Assembly: GCA_030431775.1 (NCBI GenBank)
Contig: JAUIHW010000019.1
Coordinates: 1 to 64,000 of the forward strand
Origin: Gammaproteobacteria bacterium
Lineage (GTDB): Bacteria; Pseudomonadota; Gammaproteobacteria; Pseudomonadales; JAUIET01
Direction: 5' to 3'
DNA length: 64,000 nucleotides
The notes under the pieces were generated by a model. The model did no database searches and was not told the origin of the DNA. It saw nothing but the letters and a program-made list of their open reading frames with translations. Position numbers and translations under genes: made by a program. Shown in pieces: positions 50,401-58,517 of this stretch. The stretch's first letter is position 1, and every line of letters begins with the position of its first letter.

Positions 50401-52074
50401 CGGTACGGTGCCATCCACCAGTACTTCTGCCCCATCCAAGGCGCCACCATCGTCAGTGTCGGTATCCAGTGGATCCGTGCTGCCAATCGAACTGAGCGGT
50501 CCTTGCGCGTTGAGCTCATCACCGTCGCGCAAGCCGTCACCGTCCGTATCTGGATTATTGGGATCGGTTTCGCCTGAGCCCGCACTATTGCTGTCGCCCA
50601 CAGTATTGAGTGTCGCACCATCCTGGTTGGCGTCCTCCGCACCATCGCTAATACCGTCACTATCGGTATCAGGATTATTTGGGTCAGTTTGCGAAAGCGG
50701 ATCAGCGTCACCAATAAACGCGTCGCTGCCGGCATAGGGCAGCATGCTGCCCGCTGACATTCCGCCAGCGACACCGGGCGTGCCAACGCCAACTTCCACG
50801 CCATCAGCAATCAGGTCAGCATCGCTGTCGGCATCGAGCGGGTCGGTGGATGCAAACCCGGCAAGCGGCCCAGTGCCATTTACCTCGTCACCATCATTGA
50901 TTCCGTCATCATCACTGTCCGCATCCATTGGATCGGTTTCGCCCGGGTCACGCAGCGCATCGCCACCTAACTCGTCAAAGTCGAGTAAACCATCGTTATC
51001 ACTGTCGGCTGACAAGGGGTCTGTACCCAGCGCGGCTTCTTCGTCGTCAGTCAGGCCGTCTGCGTCGGCATCTGGTGCGTTCAGCGCATCAAGTTCAGCG
51101 CTCGCAGCCGCGCTGGCCACCACGGCACCGCTGGCTGCATAAATATCGGCACCTCCGGCCCGCAATCCTTCGTCATCGGTGGTATCCAACGGAAAATCAC
51201 TCAGGCCTACCAGGTCATTGGCATCGCTGACATCGTCAGGAAACAGCGAAATACCGTAATAGATTTGCCCCGGCGTCAGACCCAGATCACTGCCCCAGGT
51301 GACCAGGGCGCCACCAGGGCCTTCCAATGACGTATCAATATTTTCCGGTAACTGCCCGCTGAAACTCTGTGCCGGTGGTGTAAGCACGCTGCCTTCCACC
51401 AGAAAGCCGTAATCCTGCTGTGGCAGGGCTTCTGCCATATCGGCATTGCTGACCGACACCAATGGCCCGTAGCTTAGCGGGTTGCCGTTAATATCGAGGC
51501 TCAGGATGGCCGCAAACTGCGCCCCGTTATTGGCCTGCTTTTCAATCAGCAGGTGGCCGCCTTCTTCAAGCAACGCCGGAGTGGTCGGCACCACCAGCCC
51601 TTCTTCTCTGACATAATCAACGCGCTCGATATTACCGGCAAACTGCGTGCCATCCCCACTGTTTTTGAACACATCCAGAATGCCGCGATTCAAGTGCAGC
51701 CCAGACAGAATACTTTCGTAGCTGAACTGGCCGGCAACCCCCGGGTAGGAAGGAAGGTAGACCAGGGTATTGCCCGGATTATCCAGCTGAGCAAAAAACT
51801 TGCTACGCTCACCGCTGACCAAGGGGTTGTCCACAGTCTGTACCCGAACGGCAAACTCCTGATAAACGTTCACGCTCAAACCACTTGCCAATGTGGCGCC
51901 ATCGAGCAGCAGGTCTGCGCCGCTACCAAATTCGTAGTCATCGCCACCAACAGAATAATTGAATGGCTCACCAGGGTTGCTTTGCGTGCTGAGAACAGTA
52001 GTGGTATCTACCGCAAAAGCAGGGTTTAAAAAACCGCCCAACAGCACAGCGGGCAATAAACGTCGTATACGCAT
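47431..52074 (-). CDS. OmpA-family outer-membrane protein with thrombospondin type-3-like Ca-binding repeats
   Basis: This 1547-residue protein has a signal peptide (MRIRRLLPAVLLGGFLNPAFA, start ATG 52074; a longer frame to 52149 would bury it) and an N-terminal domain to about residue 325. About 800 residues of TSP3-like repeats follow (DADADGLTDDEEA, DTDGDGLSDADE and many more). Around residue 1150-1195 a Gly-rich motif GGGGSTGMFGLLAMLGLLV runs into a second hydrophobic segment ending TLAATQAGAATD. Next come an OmpA-like 8-strand barrel domain (about 1205-1380, GIGYGG ... HFKPRWFAEFKY), a Pro/Ala linker and a peptidoglycan-binding OmpA domain (LSERRANAVRRYFLDRGV, GRAQNRRVEL). It probably tethers the outer membrane to peptidoglycan and displays an Asp-rich Ca-binding stalk. 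Topology across the central hydrophobic part is uncertain. Confidence 0.9.
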   Translation of the reverse strand: MRIRRLLPAVLLGGFLNPAFAVDTTTVLSTQSNPGEPFNYSVGGDDYEFGSGADLLLDGATLASGLSVNVYQEFAVRVQTVDNPLVSGERSKFFAQLDNPGNTLVYLPSYPGVAGQFSYESILSGLHLNRGILDVFKNSGDGTQFAGNIERVDYVREEGLVVPTTPALLEEGGHLLIEKQANNGAQFAAILSLDINGNPLSYGPLVSVSNADMAEALPQQDYGFLVEGSVLTPPAQSFSGQLPENIDTSLEGPGGALVTWGSDLGLTPGQIYYGISLFPDDVSDANDLVGLSDFPLDTTDDEGLRAGGADIYAASGAVVASAAASAELDALNAPDADADGLTDDEEAALGTDPLSADSDNDGLLDFDELGGDALRDPGETDPMDADSDDDGINDGDEVNGTGPLAGFASTDPLDADSDADLIADGVEVGVGTPGVAGGMSAGSMLPYAGSDAFIGDADPLSQTDPNNPDTDSDGISDGAEDANQDGATLNTVGDSNSAGSGETDPNNPDTDGDGLRDGDELNAQGPLSSIGSTDPLDTDTDDGGALDGAEVLVDGTVPLVGNAADDVLAVDTDNDGLSDDLESALGTDPDNPDTDGDGLSDADEAGVDGVVGSGETNPLDADTDDDGLADGREVLGPDGRLGGSDATDPLNADSDSDGLNDGTEAGVTAPVAGGTSTPNGVAFSGTDTGSPAYVPDADPSTTTDPILVDSDADGINDGAEDLNADGATSNTIGGTGTAGSGETDPNNPDTDGDGLNDGDEIGGLGPLATFGATDPLDTDSDDGGIQDGEEALADGSNPVAGNGADDSGVDSDADGISDGSEASLGTDPNDPDSDNDGLSDGFEIGFDGQQDSGDTFPLDADSDDDGLSDGAEVLGVDGLVNSGDDSDPLNADTDNDGLSDGLELGVDSPIAAGNSDLAGIPFTATDPASPNFTADQDPASTTNPLLADTDGDGLIDGAEDANGDGATVNVVGGTGTDGNGETDPNNADTDGDGLSDGEEVLATGPLSGIGATDPLDSDTDDGSVNDGEEVLENSTDPTVGNGGDDVMLPPPPPDNDADGIPDAVEGSDDTDGDGLINSEDQDSDNDGASDAEEAGDNPAIPVDTDGDGIADFLDGDSDNDGFSDALENEDGGDFDNDGIADRLQPASEGELITSVDGGGGSTGMFGLLAMLGLLVTRGTRQVVPVLVLGVATLAATQAGAATDCGTEYDRYAFRDCWYAGIGYGGSHLDPERESNGWSTDDSESDGWEIQAGWHFKPRWFAEFKYAEIGEAGLGNAVPAIDAAYPDAAISYKVPSLMAGYLLRQPEHSFNAYLKAGASAIFNRAEDDADTVNFREVTTVQLALGLGVQYRQQHSPWFFRLNFDSYDTDAWYASLSINRYFGGEAPQKPGLIPPPERGVVPPDPRPAPMPVPAAAPAPLPSGPLPVFQCADFAGVVAGVQFASASDELSAQAREILRPLADSLAAKEEARVEIRAHTDAQGSTFSNDWLSERRANAVRRYFLDRGVRAVQLRAVGLGESQPVADNASAAGRAQNRRVELILANPEICR
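48900..51095 (-). repeat. Three-copy higher-order TSP3 repeat, about 718 bp per unit
   Basis: Within the OmpA-family gene the segment coding DPNNPDTDGDGLSDGDE recurs near 50558, 49839 and 49122, spacing about 719 and 717 bp. Between copies the same order of elements is kept: an IGSTDPLDTDTDDGG-type block, VGNxADD, ALGTDPxxPD, a GxETxPLDADTDDDGL block and a GTDT/ATDPASP-type spacer. The unit is about 239 residues and is made of several DxDxDGxxD calcium-binding motifs. Confidence 0.82.
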
Positions 52075-52239
52075 AGGAGTAGTATTCCAGCTTCGGGAGA
52101 ATTCTTTCGACAACCTTTCAATATTTGCCCCCAGAGTGGATGGCGGCAAGTAACTATCCCCAGTATAGAAACGTTTTTACAATTGTTTACCAGACTGTGA
52201 TTACTACCACAGTGCCTACACCAAACAAGCTTCCGCGCA

Positions 52240-53331
52240 TTGACCACCGTTCACAATCAGCGCATTCTTACGCTTATTCGCGGTAATTGGCTTGCACCTA
52301 CAGCAGTGATGAAACACTTTGAATTCTGGCACCCTCGTGTATTTGAAGCGCCTTACTACGCCTGGCTGGCGATGCTGTGTCTGCGTCACGGCCTGTCGGT
52401 ACGCAGCCTGGCAAAAGCCAATTACGCGCTTGACCATGGTGAAATCGGCATAGGCTCCAAACTGGCCACGCAGCTGGCATTCGATCAGCAGTATTTTTTG
52501 CCCAGCGAACTGCTCACGGGCACTCAGTCCGCGGACGAAAAAGCCCTCCAGATACAGGCTTTTATTCAGGCACACGGTTCACCGGCCATCATCAAGCCCG
52601 ACATGGGCTGTGTCGGTAAAGGTGTGCGCAAGGTATTCGATAATGCCGAGCTACCAGCAATCGCCGCTCAACTGCAACAGGACCATATTCTCCAGAAGTA
52701 CTGCGATCTGGACCAAGAATACGGGGTGTTTTACATTCGCTCTCAAGGCGAGCACCGAATAACCGGCATTAACCAGAAGCATTTCCCAAGCGTGGTCGGC
52801 GATAGTAAGCGCTCACTTCGCGAGCTGGCTGAAGCCCACCCGCGCTTTACCCGGCATTGGGACCTGTTCCTGCAATACCTGGATACCAGTGTGGTTCCCG
52901 CCAAGGGGCAGGCAGTGCGCTTATCATTTGTAGGCTCGCACACCATGGGCTGCAAGTTCACCAACGACAGTCATCTGGCAAGCGACGCTGTCTATCGGCG
53001 TATTGGCGAGCTGGCTGAGGGCCAACCCGGCTTCAACTTTGGGCGCCTGGATGTCCGCGCCGCCTGCCGCGACGCCTTTCTGGACGGTGAGTTTGTCATC
53101 ATTGAGGTTAATGGGGTGGCGTCGCTGCCCACACATATGTTCGACCCGAACCATAGCCTGCTGGAGGCTTACCGAATCTTACTTGCTCACGCCGGGCATC
53201 TGGCGCGCATTGCCGCCGAGCACCGCGGCCAATCCATGCAATTGCTACCCACTCGCACCATCTGGCAAAGGGTGAAAGAAAACCAGCAGCAGCTCAACCG
53301 CATTCACGATGTAACACTCGCTGGTGTTTAA
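52240..53331 (+). CDS. ATP-grasp (D-alanine-D-alanine ligase-like) protein
   Basis: The protein of about 363 residues has an ATP-grasp core: SPAIIKPDMGCVGKGVRKV is the ATP-binding lysine/glycine loop, ILQKYCDLDQEYGVFYI holds the adenine-side Glu, and FVIIEVNGVASLPTHMFDP carries the Mg-binding E.N. The N-terminal FWHPRVFEAPYYAWLAMLCL and AKANYALDHGEIGIGSKL match a family usually annotated as D-Ala-D-Ala ligase-like. The true substrate (amino acid or other carboxylate) is unknown. A TTG at 52240 is used, since conserved residues appear to extend upstream of the first ATG (52309); neither has a good Shine-Dalgarno. It is divergent from the OmpA-family gene and its stop overlaps the next gene's stop. 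Confidence 0.75.
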   Translation: MTTVHNQRILTLIRGNWLAPTAVMKHFEFWHPRVFEAPYYAWLAMLCLRHGLSVRSLAKANYALDHGEIGIGSKLATQLAFDQQYFLPSELLTGTQSADEKALQIQAFIQAHGSPAIIKPDMGCVGKGVRKVFDNAELPAIAAQLQQDHILQKYCDLDQEYGVFYIRSQGEHRITGINQKHFPSVVGDSKRSLRELAEAHPRFTRHWDLFLQYLDTSVVPAKGQAVRLSFVGSHTMGCKFTNDSHLASDAVYRRIGELAEGQPGFNFGRLDVRAACRDAFLDGEFVIIEVNGVASLPTHMFDPNHSLLEAYRILLAHAGHLARIAAEHRGQSMQLLPTRTIWQRVKENQQQLNRIHDVTLAGV

Positions 53332-53336
53332 ACCAG
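53321..53336. other. Palindrome shared by two convergent stop codons
   Basis: CTGGTGTTTAAACCAG forms an inverted repeat (CTGGT/ACCAG). It contains the TAA of the plus-strand ATP-grasp gene (53329-53331) and the TAA of the minus-strand DUF1214 gene (53330-53328). It is symmetric and could act weakly in both directions as a transcript end, but there is no T-tract. Confidence 0.5.
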
Positions 53337-54431
53337 GTCCTTCAGCTTCATCACCCGAGCCTCAAGATCCGGATGCCGTTTGGCTCCGATCCAACGCCAA
53401 CACATCGTGCCCTGATCATGACCACAGGTTTCAATCCAGTTCGGGTGACCGGGATCTGAGTGCGCTACCACCACGCGCACACTGCCGTCGTCGTTGTAGT
53501 GTGCCGTGTGTTTATTGACATGAATTTTATGGTAGCGGTAATCCAACGACTCCATCCACCAGTTATCCAGCTGGAAGTTCCAGGTTTGGCATTCTGGTAT
53601 GTCCGGCGCATCAATGACAAACACCTCGTCTTCGGCTAATTTCCAGGCGCTATGGAAATAATAGATATTCGGATCACCACCAATTGACTGGCAGTAGGCC
53701 TGGTCGGCCGGCGGCAGCTGATTCTGGTGCGGCAGGAAGCTCTCCGCCCAATCTTCAAACAGTTGCGCAGAGCCATTGACGAACATCGCCGCTCGCTGCA
53801 GAGCAAAGTCCAGCTTCTGTGGCGTCAGCGGACTGGGCCGGTCATCAGAGGCCCCGATTCGCTCGATGGTAAGCTTGGCCGGAATCTCATTGAGGCGGTC
53901 CTGAAAGGTCTGGCGCACATTAATAGAGTTGGTCTCCGGGCCCATCGGTAGCCAGTTGCCGGGGTGCTCGCGCTGGCTGATGATGATTTCGAAATGCCCA
54001 TCGGCATTGATCTCCATGTCCATGGAATCCAGGTAACCGGTCGTTTCCATGGTGCCGCCGGAAGAGTACTTGTTGATAACGGCACCAAAGCCCAGATAGT
54101 CCACGGTGCCTCGGCTACCAGACAGGCGATAATCATACTGCGGATTGACCGAGCAGCTTTCATAGCGGTTATCAGGGTTGTCGGCCCCAAGCTTAATAGT
54201 TTCATGAGCACCAGAGCGCAAGACCGGATAGGCCGGGTCACCAAATTCCAGGAAGCTTTCCAGCCCACCACGTAATAGACGCGTCAGGTAGCGATACCCC
54301 TCAGCCTGATTAAAAGCGTCCTGAGGCGCTTTATCGCTGCGAATGATTTTGCCCGCTTCTTTCAAAGCGTCACAAAACTCATCCCAACTGCTGCCATCGA
54401 GTACGCGTTGTTCGGGAGATTTGTCATTCAT
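53328..54431 (-). CDS. DUF1214-containing protein
   Basis: The 367-residue cytoplasmic protein lacks a signal peptide. The C-terminal part (AEDEVFVIDAPDIPECQTWN, FQLDNWWMESLDYRYHKIHV, DGSVRVVVAHSDPGHPNW) matches the DUF1214 beta-sandwich, and the N-terminal part (EGYRYLTRLLRGGLESFLEF) is the helical lead-in common to this group. No enzymatic activity is established for the family that I know of. It lies 83 bp after the sulfotransferase gene on the same strand and opposite an FAD-dependent oxidoreductase, a grouping reminiscent of steroid or hydrophobic-compound metabolism. That link is inference. AAGGA lies about 10 nt before the ATG. Confidence 0.78.
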   Translation of the reverse strand: MNDKSPEQRVLDGSSWDEFCDALKEAGKIIRSDKAPQDAFNQAEGYRYLTRLLRGGLESFLEFGDPAYPVLRSGAHETIKLGADNPDNRYESCSVNPQYDYRLSGSRGTVDYLGFGAVINKYSSGGTMETTGYLDSMDMEINADGHFEIIISQREHPGNWLPMGPETNSINVRQTFQDRLNEIPAKLTIERIGASDDRPSPLTPQKLDFALQRAAMFVNGSAQLFEDWAESFLPHQNQLPPADQAYCQSIGGDPNIYYFHSAWKLAEDEVFVIDAPDIPECQTWNFQLDNWWMESLDYRYHKIHVNKHTAHYNDDGSVRVVVAHSDPGHPNWIETCGHDQGTMCWRWIGAKRHPDLEARVMKLKDLV

Positions 54432-54514
54432 TGTTTATCGTCCTTTATTTGGATTTCAGTGTTAATCGAGCAAAAGTCTGACTATCTTCGAAGCATATTC
54501 CGCCATTGCGGGCA

Positions 54515-55660
54515 TCAACTAAGCTGGTAACGCTCGCTGTAGGTTCTGAACAGGTTTTCAACCTGCTCAGCCGTTACTCCATAGTCCTCCAGGCAATATT
54601 CATGCTGACCGTGCTTACCTTTAGGGTTGCGCGCCAGCCACGCCTGCATGGCCGCACGGCCCTGATCAGTAAGTTCGACGTCAGCGGCAGCGTATATCTT
54701 TTCCAGACTTGGCCAGGGGTTGGCAACAAAATCATCATGGTAAACATCGATGAACTGCCCTGCGTGGCTGGGCTCAAGCTCTGCCCTGGCCGCTTCAAAT
54801 TCACCGGTGTACAGTTCTAACATTCGCATCCAGTCTCGCCCGACCGCCTTGCGGTCCACATGATCGGAGTTACCTTTGCGGATCAATTCATTGAAGCTGA
54901 AGCCGGATGGTACAAAGCTCATGGGTGAACGATGCGTCTGTACGATAACCGCTTCGGGGTGGTTAGCAAGAATTGCCCGCAAGCCCAACTGGTGCAGAGG
55001 GGTCTTCAGCGCCCAGCGGCCGGGTTTCTTACTCTGCAGCAGCTGCATCTGCTTTTTATGGTAGGCATACAGCGGGACAAAATCCTGCTGGTACACCCAC
55101 TCGGTGTAAGACGGTACATTGTAACTGGCGGTGAATTCCACCGACACCAGCGTTTGGTTGAAGAACAGGTGGCATTCGTCTGGCGCCTCAGCATCCAGCA
55201 AATGAGTTTTGAAAAAGCCCGGCATCACCTGCTCGGTCATTTTGACACCTTCGCGCGACGCCTGAATACGCGGGTCACTGAGATAGGTGGCTGTTTCAGC
55301 CGGCGGCACCATATCTTCGGCTTCCCACAGGCGAATAGTTCGTATCGCCGGGTCTTCATTCATCATATGGTGCAATGCGGTAGTACCGGTACGCGGTAAG
55401 CCGGCAATGAAAATGGGGCGCTCGACTGTCTGCTCCAGCACTTCCGGGTGGCGGGCGAAGTAGTATTCAATTTTGAGGCGGTTCTTCAGCGCCTTGGTAA
55501 TGGACACCGCGGCCCGATAGGCGCCAATCGCATTCAGCTCAGCCTCCTGATTCAGCGCATCAACCAGCCGCTGCAAGGCCTCGAATAGCTGCTCGCCATT
55601 CAAGTCCTCAAGGCCCGTTTCTTCGCGCGCTCGCTGCAGCAGTTGATCGGCGTCCAGCAT
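54515..55660 (-). CDS. Sulfotransferase family protein
   Basis: The 381-residue protein carries FIAGLPRTGTTALHHMMNED, the PAPS 5'-phosphosulfate loop, at about residue 84. AVIVQTHRSPMSFVPSGFSF follows further on as the 3'-phosphate region (here with THRSP rather than RDPRD), and the C-terminus has KGKHGQHEYCLEDYGV. This subtype is common in marine proteobacteria and actinobacteria and is distinct from the two sulfotransferases in the glycan operon. AGGA lies 8 nt before ATG. Probably co-transcribed with the DUF1214 gene; divergent from the FAD oxidoreductase across 146 bp. Substrate unknown. Confidence 0.88.
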   Translation of the reverse strand: MLDADQLLQRAREETGLEDLNGEQLFEALQRLVDALNQEAELNAIGAYRAAVSITKALKNRLKIEYYFARHPEVLEQTVERPIFIAGLPRTGTTALHHMMNEDPAIRTIRLWEAEDMVPPAETATYLSDPRIQASREGVKMTEQVMPGFFKTHLLDAEAPDECHLFFNQTLVSVEFTASYNVPSYTEWVYQQDFVPLYAYHKKQMQLLQSKKPGRWALKTPLHQLGLRAILANHPEAVIVQTHRSPMSFVPSGFSFNELIRKGNSDHVDRKAVGRDWMRMLELYTGEFEAARAELEPSHAGQFIDVYHDDFVANPWPSLEKIYAAADVELTDQGRAAMQAWLARNPKGKHGQHEYCLEDYGVTAEQVENLFRTYSERYQLS

Positions 55661-55806
55661 TGGGTTTTTCCTGGCCTGTCCTGTTGTTATAGAACGCCAT
55701 TATAGAGCGGGCGCCAAGCTAAGGCGCAATTCCTACAAAGTCGAAACGTGTTTGAGCTTGTCCACTGGCCTATTATTAGCCCCAACCAGATTACCGGAGC
55801 CCGATC

Positions 55807-57285
55807 GTGTCAGAAAACAGCTCATCGCCCATCAAACCCGTCCAGATGAACCAGGTCAGCAACTGGGACTTTGAAACAGATGTCGCCATAGTCGGCTTTG
55901 GAGGAGCGGGCAGTTGTGCCGCTATTGAGGCCAGTGACGCAGGCGCCGAGGTCATACTGTTCGAGGCCAGCAGCGACAGCGGTGGCTCAACCGCGCTCAG
56001 CAGTGCAGAAATTTATATGGGCGGTAATGGCGGCACACGGGTGCAGAAAGCCTGCGGCTACGACGACAGCTCTGAGGACATGTTCAATTACCTCATGGCC
56101 GCTGCCGGCCCGCAAGCCGATGAGGCCAAGATCCGGGCCTATGTAGAAGGTAGCGTGGATCATTTCAACTGGCTGGTGTCGAAAGGAATTGAGTTTAAGG
56201 ACACGGAATACAAGCAGCGTGCAATCATGTCCATGACTGATGACTGCCTGTTGTACACCGGCAGTGAGAAAGCCTGGCCTTTTCGCGAATTGGCAAAACC
56301 CTGCCCACGTGGCCATAACCTCTATATAGAAGGCGACAATGGCGGCCCTCTGTTCATGAAAATCATGACTGAGAATGTGCACAAGAACGGTGTACAGGTC
56401 GAATTTGAAACCCGGGCCCTGAGCCTGATTGTTGATGATCAGGGGGCTGTTGCCGGCCTGGTCGTTCGACAGAACCGTGAGGAAAAGTATGTGCGTGCTC
56501 GCAAGGGTGTGGTGCTCTGCGCTGGCGGTTTCATTATGAATGAGGCCATGGTGAAACGCTTCGCGCCCTTCCTGCTGGCAGGCAATTCGCCGATTGGCAA
56601 CCCTGGCGACACGGGCTCCGGCATTCTAATGGGCATGGGCGTTGGTGCGGCGGCCATCAATATGCACGAAGGGTTCATCACCCTGCCCTATTACCCGCCA
56701 TCCAGTCTGACCTATGGCATTTTCGTCAATGACCTTGGCCGGCGCTACATCAACGAGGATTGCTACCACGGGCGGGTTGGCTATTTCAGTGTGGCCCAGG
56801 AGAGCAAGCGTATATTTCTGGTGTTCAGCGCTGAAGACTTCCAGGACTATCAGACCAACAGCTACCTGGGGGCCGAAGTGGCCGGCACGGGTGACACGAT
56901 CGAAGAATTGGAAGGCGAACTGGGCCTGCCCGCTGGCAGTCTGGTCGACACAGTGCAGGAATACAACCGATTCGCTGCCGAAGGCAAAGACCCTGCGTTT
57001 AACAAGTCGGCCGAATGGCTGAAGCCCATCACGGCACCGTTTGCCGCGTTGGACTGCACACCGGGACGAGGGGTATTTGTTCCGGTATTCACTCTTGGCG
57101 GTCTGGACACACTACCAAGCGGGGAAGTATTGGACCTGGAGGGCAAGGCAATTGCAGGCCTGTACGCGGCCGGGCGTACCACGGCGGGTATTCCCCGGCG
57201 CGGCCAAGGCTACAGCAGCGGCATGTCAGTTGGTGATGCCACCTTCTTCGGGCGCATGGCTGGCAAGGCAGCCGCTGCTAATTAG
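55807..57285 (+). CDS. FAD-dependent oxidoreductase (fumarate reductase/3-ketosteroid dehydrogenase-like)
   Basis: The 492-residue soluble flavoprotein has an N-terminal dinucleotide-binding loop VAIVGFGGAGSCAAIEASDA followed by an acidic residue (ILFEASSDSGG). KGVVLCAGGFIMNEAM is typical of the fumarate reductase/KstD family, and YAAGRTTAGIPRRGQGYSSG near the C-terminus forms the FAD cap. The absence of a signal peptide or heme motifs argues for a cytoplasmic dehydrogenase such as a 3-ketosteroid delta-1-dehydrogenase relative, but the substrate is not determined by sequence. GTG start with GGAG 7 nt upstream. It is divergent from the sulfotransferase/DUF1214 pair and overlaps the next gene's 3' end by 8 bp. 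Confidence 0.85.
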   Translation: MSENSSSPIKPVQMNQVSNWDFETDVAIVGFGGAGSCAAIEASDAGAEVILFEASSDSGGSTALSSAEIYMGGNGGTRVQKACGYDDSSEDMFNYLMAAAGPQADEAKIRAYVEGSVDHFNWLVSKGIEFKDTEYKQRAIMSMTDDCLLYTGSEKAWPFRELAKPCPRGHNLYIEGDNGGPLFMKIMTENVHKNGVQVEFETRALSLIVDDQGAVAGLVVRQNREEKYVRARKGVVLCAGGFIMNEAMVKRFAPFLLAGNSPIGNPGDTGSGILMGMGVGAAAINMHEGFITLPYYPPSSLTYGIFVNDLGRRYINEDCYHGRVGYFSVAQESKRIFLVFSAEDFQDYQTNSYLGAEVAGTGDTIEELEGELGLPAGSLVDTVQEYNRFAAEGKDPAFNKSAEWLKPITAPFAALDCTPGRGVFVPVFTLGGLDTLPSGEVLDLEGKAIAGLYAAGRTTAGIPRRGQGYSSGMSVGDATFFGRMAGKAAAAN

Positions 57286-58468
57286 GCAAGAGGTGCAAGC
57301 GGCCCTGCAGCACGGTACCCAACACGGGTATCTCGGGCAGTTGGTCAGTTTCTACGGTTAGAGGGTCTTGCGCCAATACGGTAATGTTGGCCAGCTTGCC
57401 TACCGCCAGGCTCCCCATCCGGTCATCCAGCTGCAGCGCTTTGGCTGCGTCCAGAGTCATAGTACGCAACGCCTGTTCAATACTAAGGCGCTGCTCTTCA
57501 GCGGGCTGGGTCATGGCCAACCAGGCCTGTTGCAATGGGCGCAACGGAAGTGTAGGTCTGGCCGCACTCATGGTCGGGCTCACAGCAGCGCCAGTGCTCT
57601 TATTCATCGAATACTTCTTAATCGGTATGTTAGGATTTTCCCAGAAACTCGCCACCTGCTTTGCGGCGTTATCATCACCAATCACTTGCGATTCAGCAAC
57701 CACGGTTACTCCACCCGAATGCAGATAAGCACGCAGGGCCTGCAGGCCCCGCTGCATTCGATTACCTGCAAGCAGCAGTGGCAGCAACTTTGGCAAAGCA
57801 AAATCGGCCAAGGCCTGTTCCTCGATACGCCCTTCCGCCAACAAGACAGCTGCTTGCAGCTCGCCTGTCAGTGCCGAAAGCGCTGCCTCGTTAATACCGG
57901 AAGCTTCCAGAGCCGGGGTATTCAGTATCAGCGATTGAGACGATCGTTGCCATAATAGCATCGGTAACTCGTTACTCATCAGGTCCAGCTGAACGCGGCT
58001 GATCTGGCCGTGAAATTCTGCATGGTAACCCCAGGAAAACAACAGCTCCGCTCGTGCATCGCGGGCCAGCGCCGCCGAGAGCTGAAACAGGTATTCAATA
58101 TGAGAACGCGCCGCTGACCAGCTGGCGTCACCCAGCTGCCACGGCTCAGTTGACACAATGGCTGAGGTTGCAAGCAGTGCAGCAAACGCGGTATGCACAT
58201 TGGGCAAAATAAAGCCCGGCAGCAACACCTGCTCACTGAATCGTTCGTCGATGGTCTGGTCCAAAGCCTCGGTTTGCGCCACCACCAGCGGAAGATCACC
58301 CACTGCAACAATGCGCTCGCCAGCCAGTGCAATGGCCGTGGCGACAGGCCGTTCAGGGTCCATTGTTAGAATCCGTTGCGCCGGGTAAATGGTTACCGGC
58401 TCACCCGCTTCCTGTGCCTGAACAATCGTGCTGACTGCCAGCAAAAAAAGAAGCTGTAATAGGCGCAT
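57278..58468 (-). CDS. Shortened, probably inactive YtcJ-like amidohydrolase, secreted
   Basis: The 396-residue protein has a signal peptide (LLQLLFLLAVSTIVQAQ); the start at ATG 58468 is chosen for this, since the longer frame to 58690 adds 74 unrelated residues. The N-terminal part (ERIVAVGD, then LLPGFILPNVHTAF) and the C-terminal part (EQRLSIEQALRTMTLDAAKA, GSLAVGKLANITVL) match YtcJ-type amidohydrolases, which are usually 550-620 residues. Here the metal motif HxH reads NVH (Asn90, His92). The middle segment that carries the remaining His/Asp ligands is missing, the two parts joining near residue 300. It is a clean reading frame, so it may be a binding protein or decaying gene rather than a hydrolase. 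Confidence 0.72.
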   Translation of the reverse strand: MRLLQLLFLLAVSTIVQAQEAGEPVTIYPAQRILTMDPERPVATAIALAGERIVAVGDLPLVVAQTEALDQTIDERFSEQVLLPGFILPNVHTAFAALLATSAIVSTEPWQLGDASWSAARSHIEYLFQLSAALARDARAELLFSWGYHAEFHGQISRVQLDLMSNELPMLLWQRSSQSLILNTPALEASGINEAALSALTGELQAAVLLAEGRIEEQALADFALPKLLPLLLAGNRMQRGLQALRAYLHSGGVTVVAESQVIGDDNAAKQVASFWENPNIPIKKYSMNKSTGAAVSPTMSAARPTLPLRPLQQAWLAMTQPAEEQRLSIEQALRTMTLDAAKALQLDDRMGSLAVGKLANITVLAQDPLTVETDQLPEIPVLGTVLQGRLHLLPN

Positions 58469-58517
58469 CCCTTGTTCCCGCAGCGGGAGAGCACCTATGG
58501 TATGCCTTTGTGCGCCA

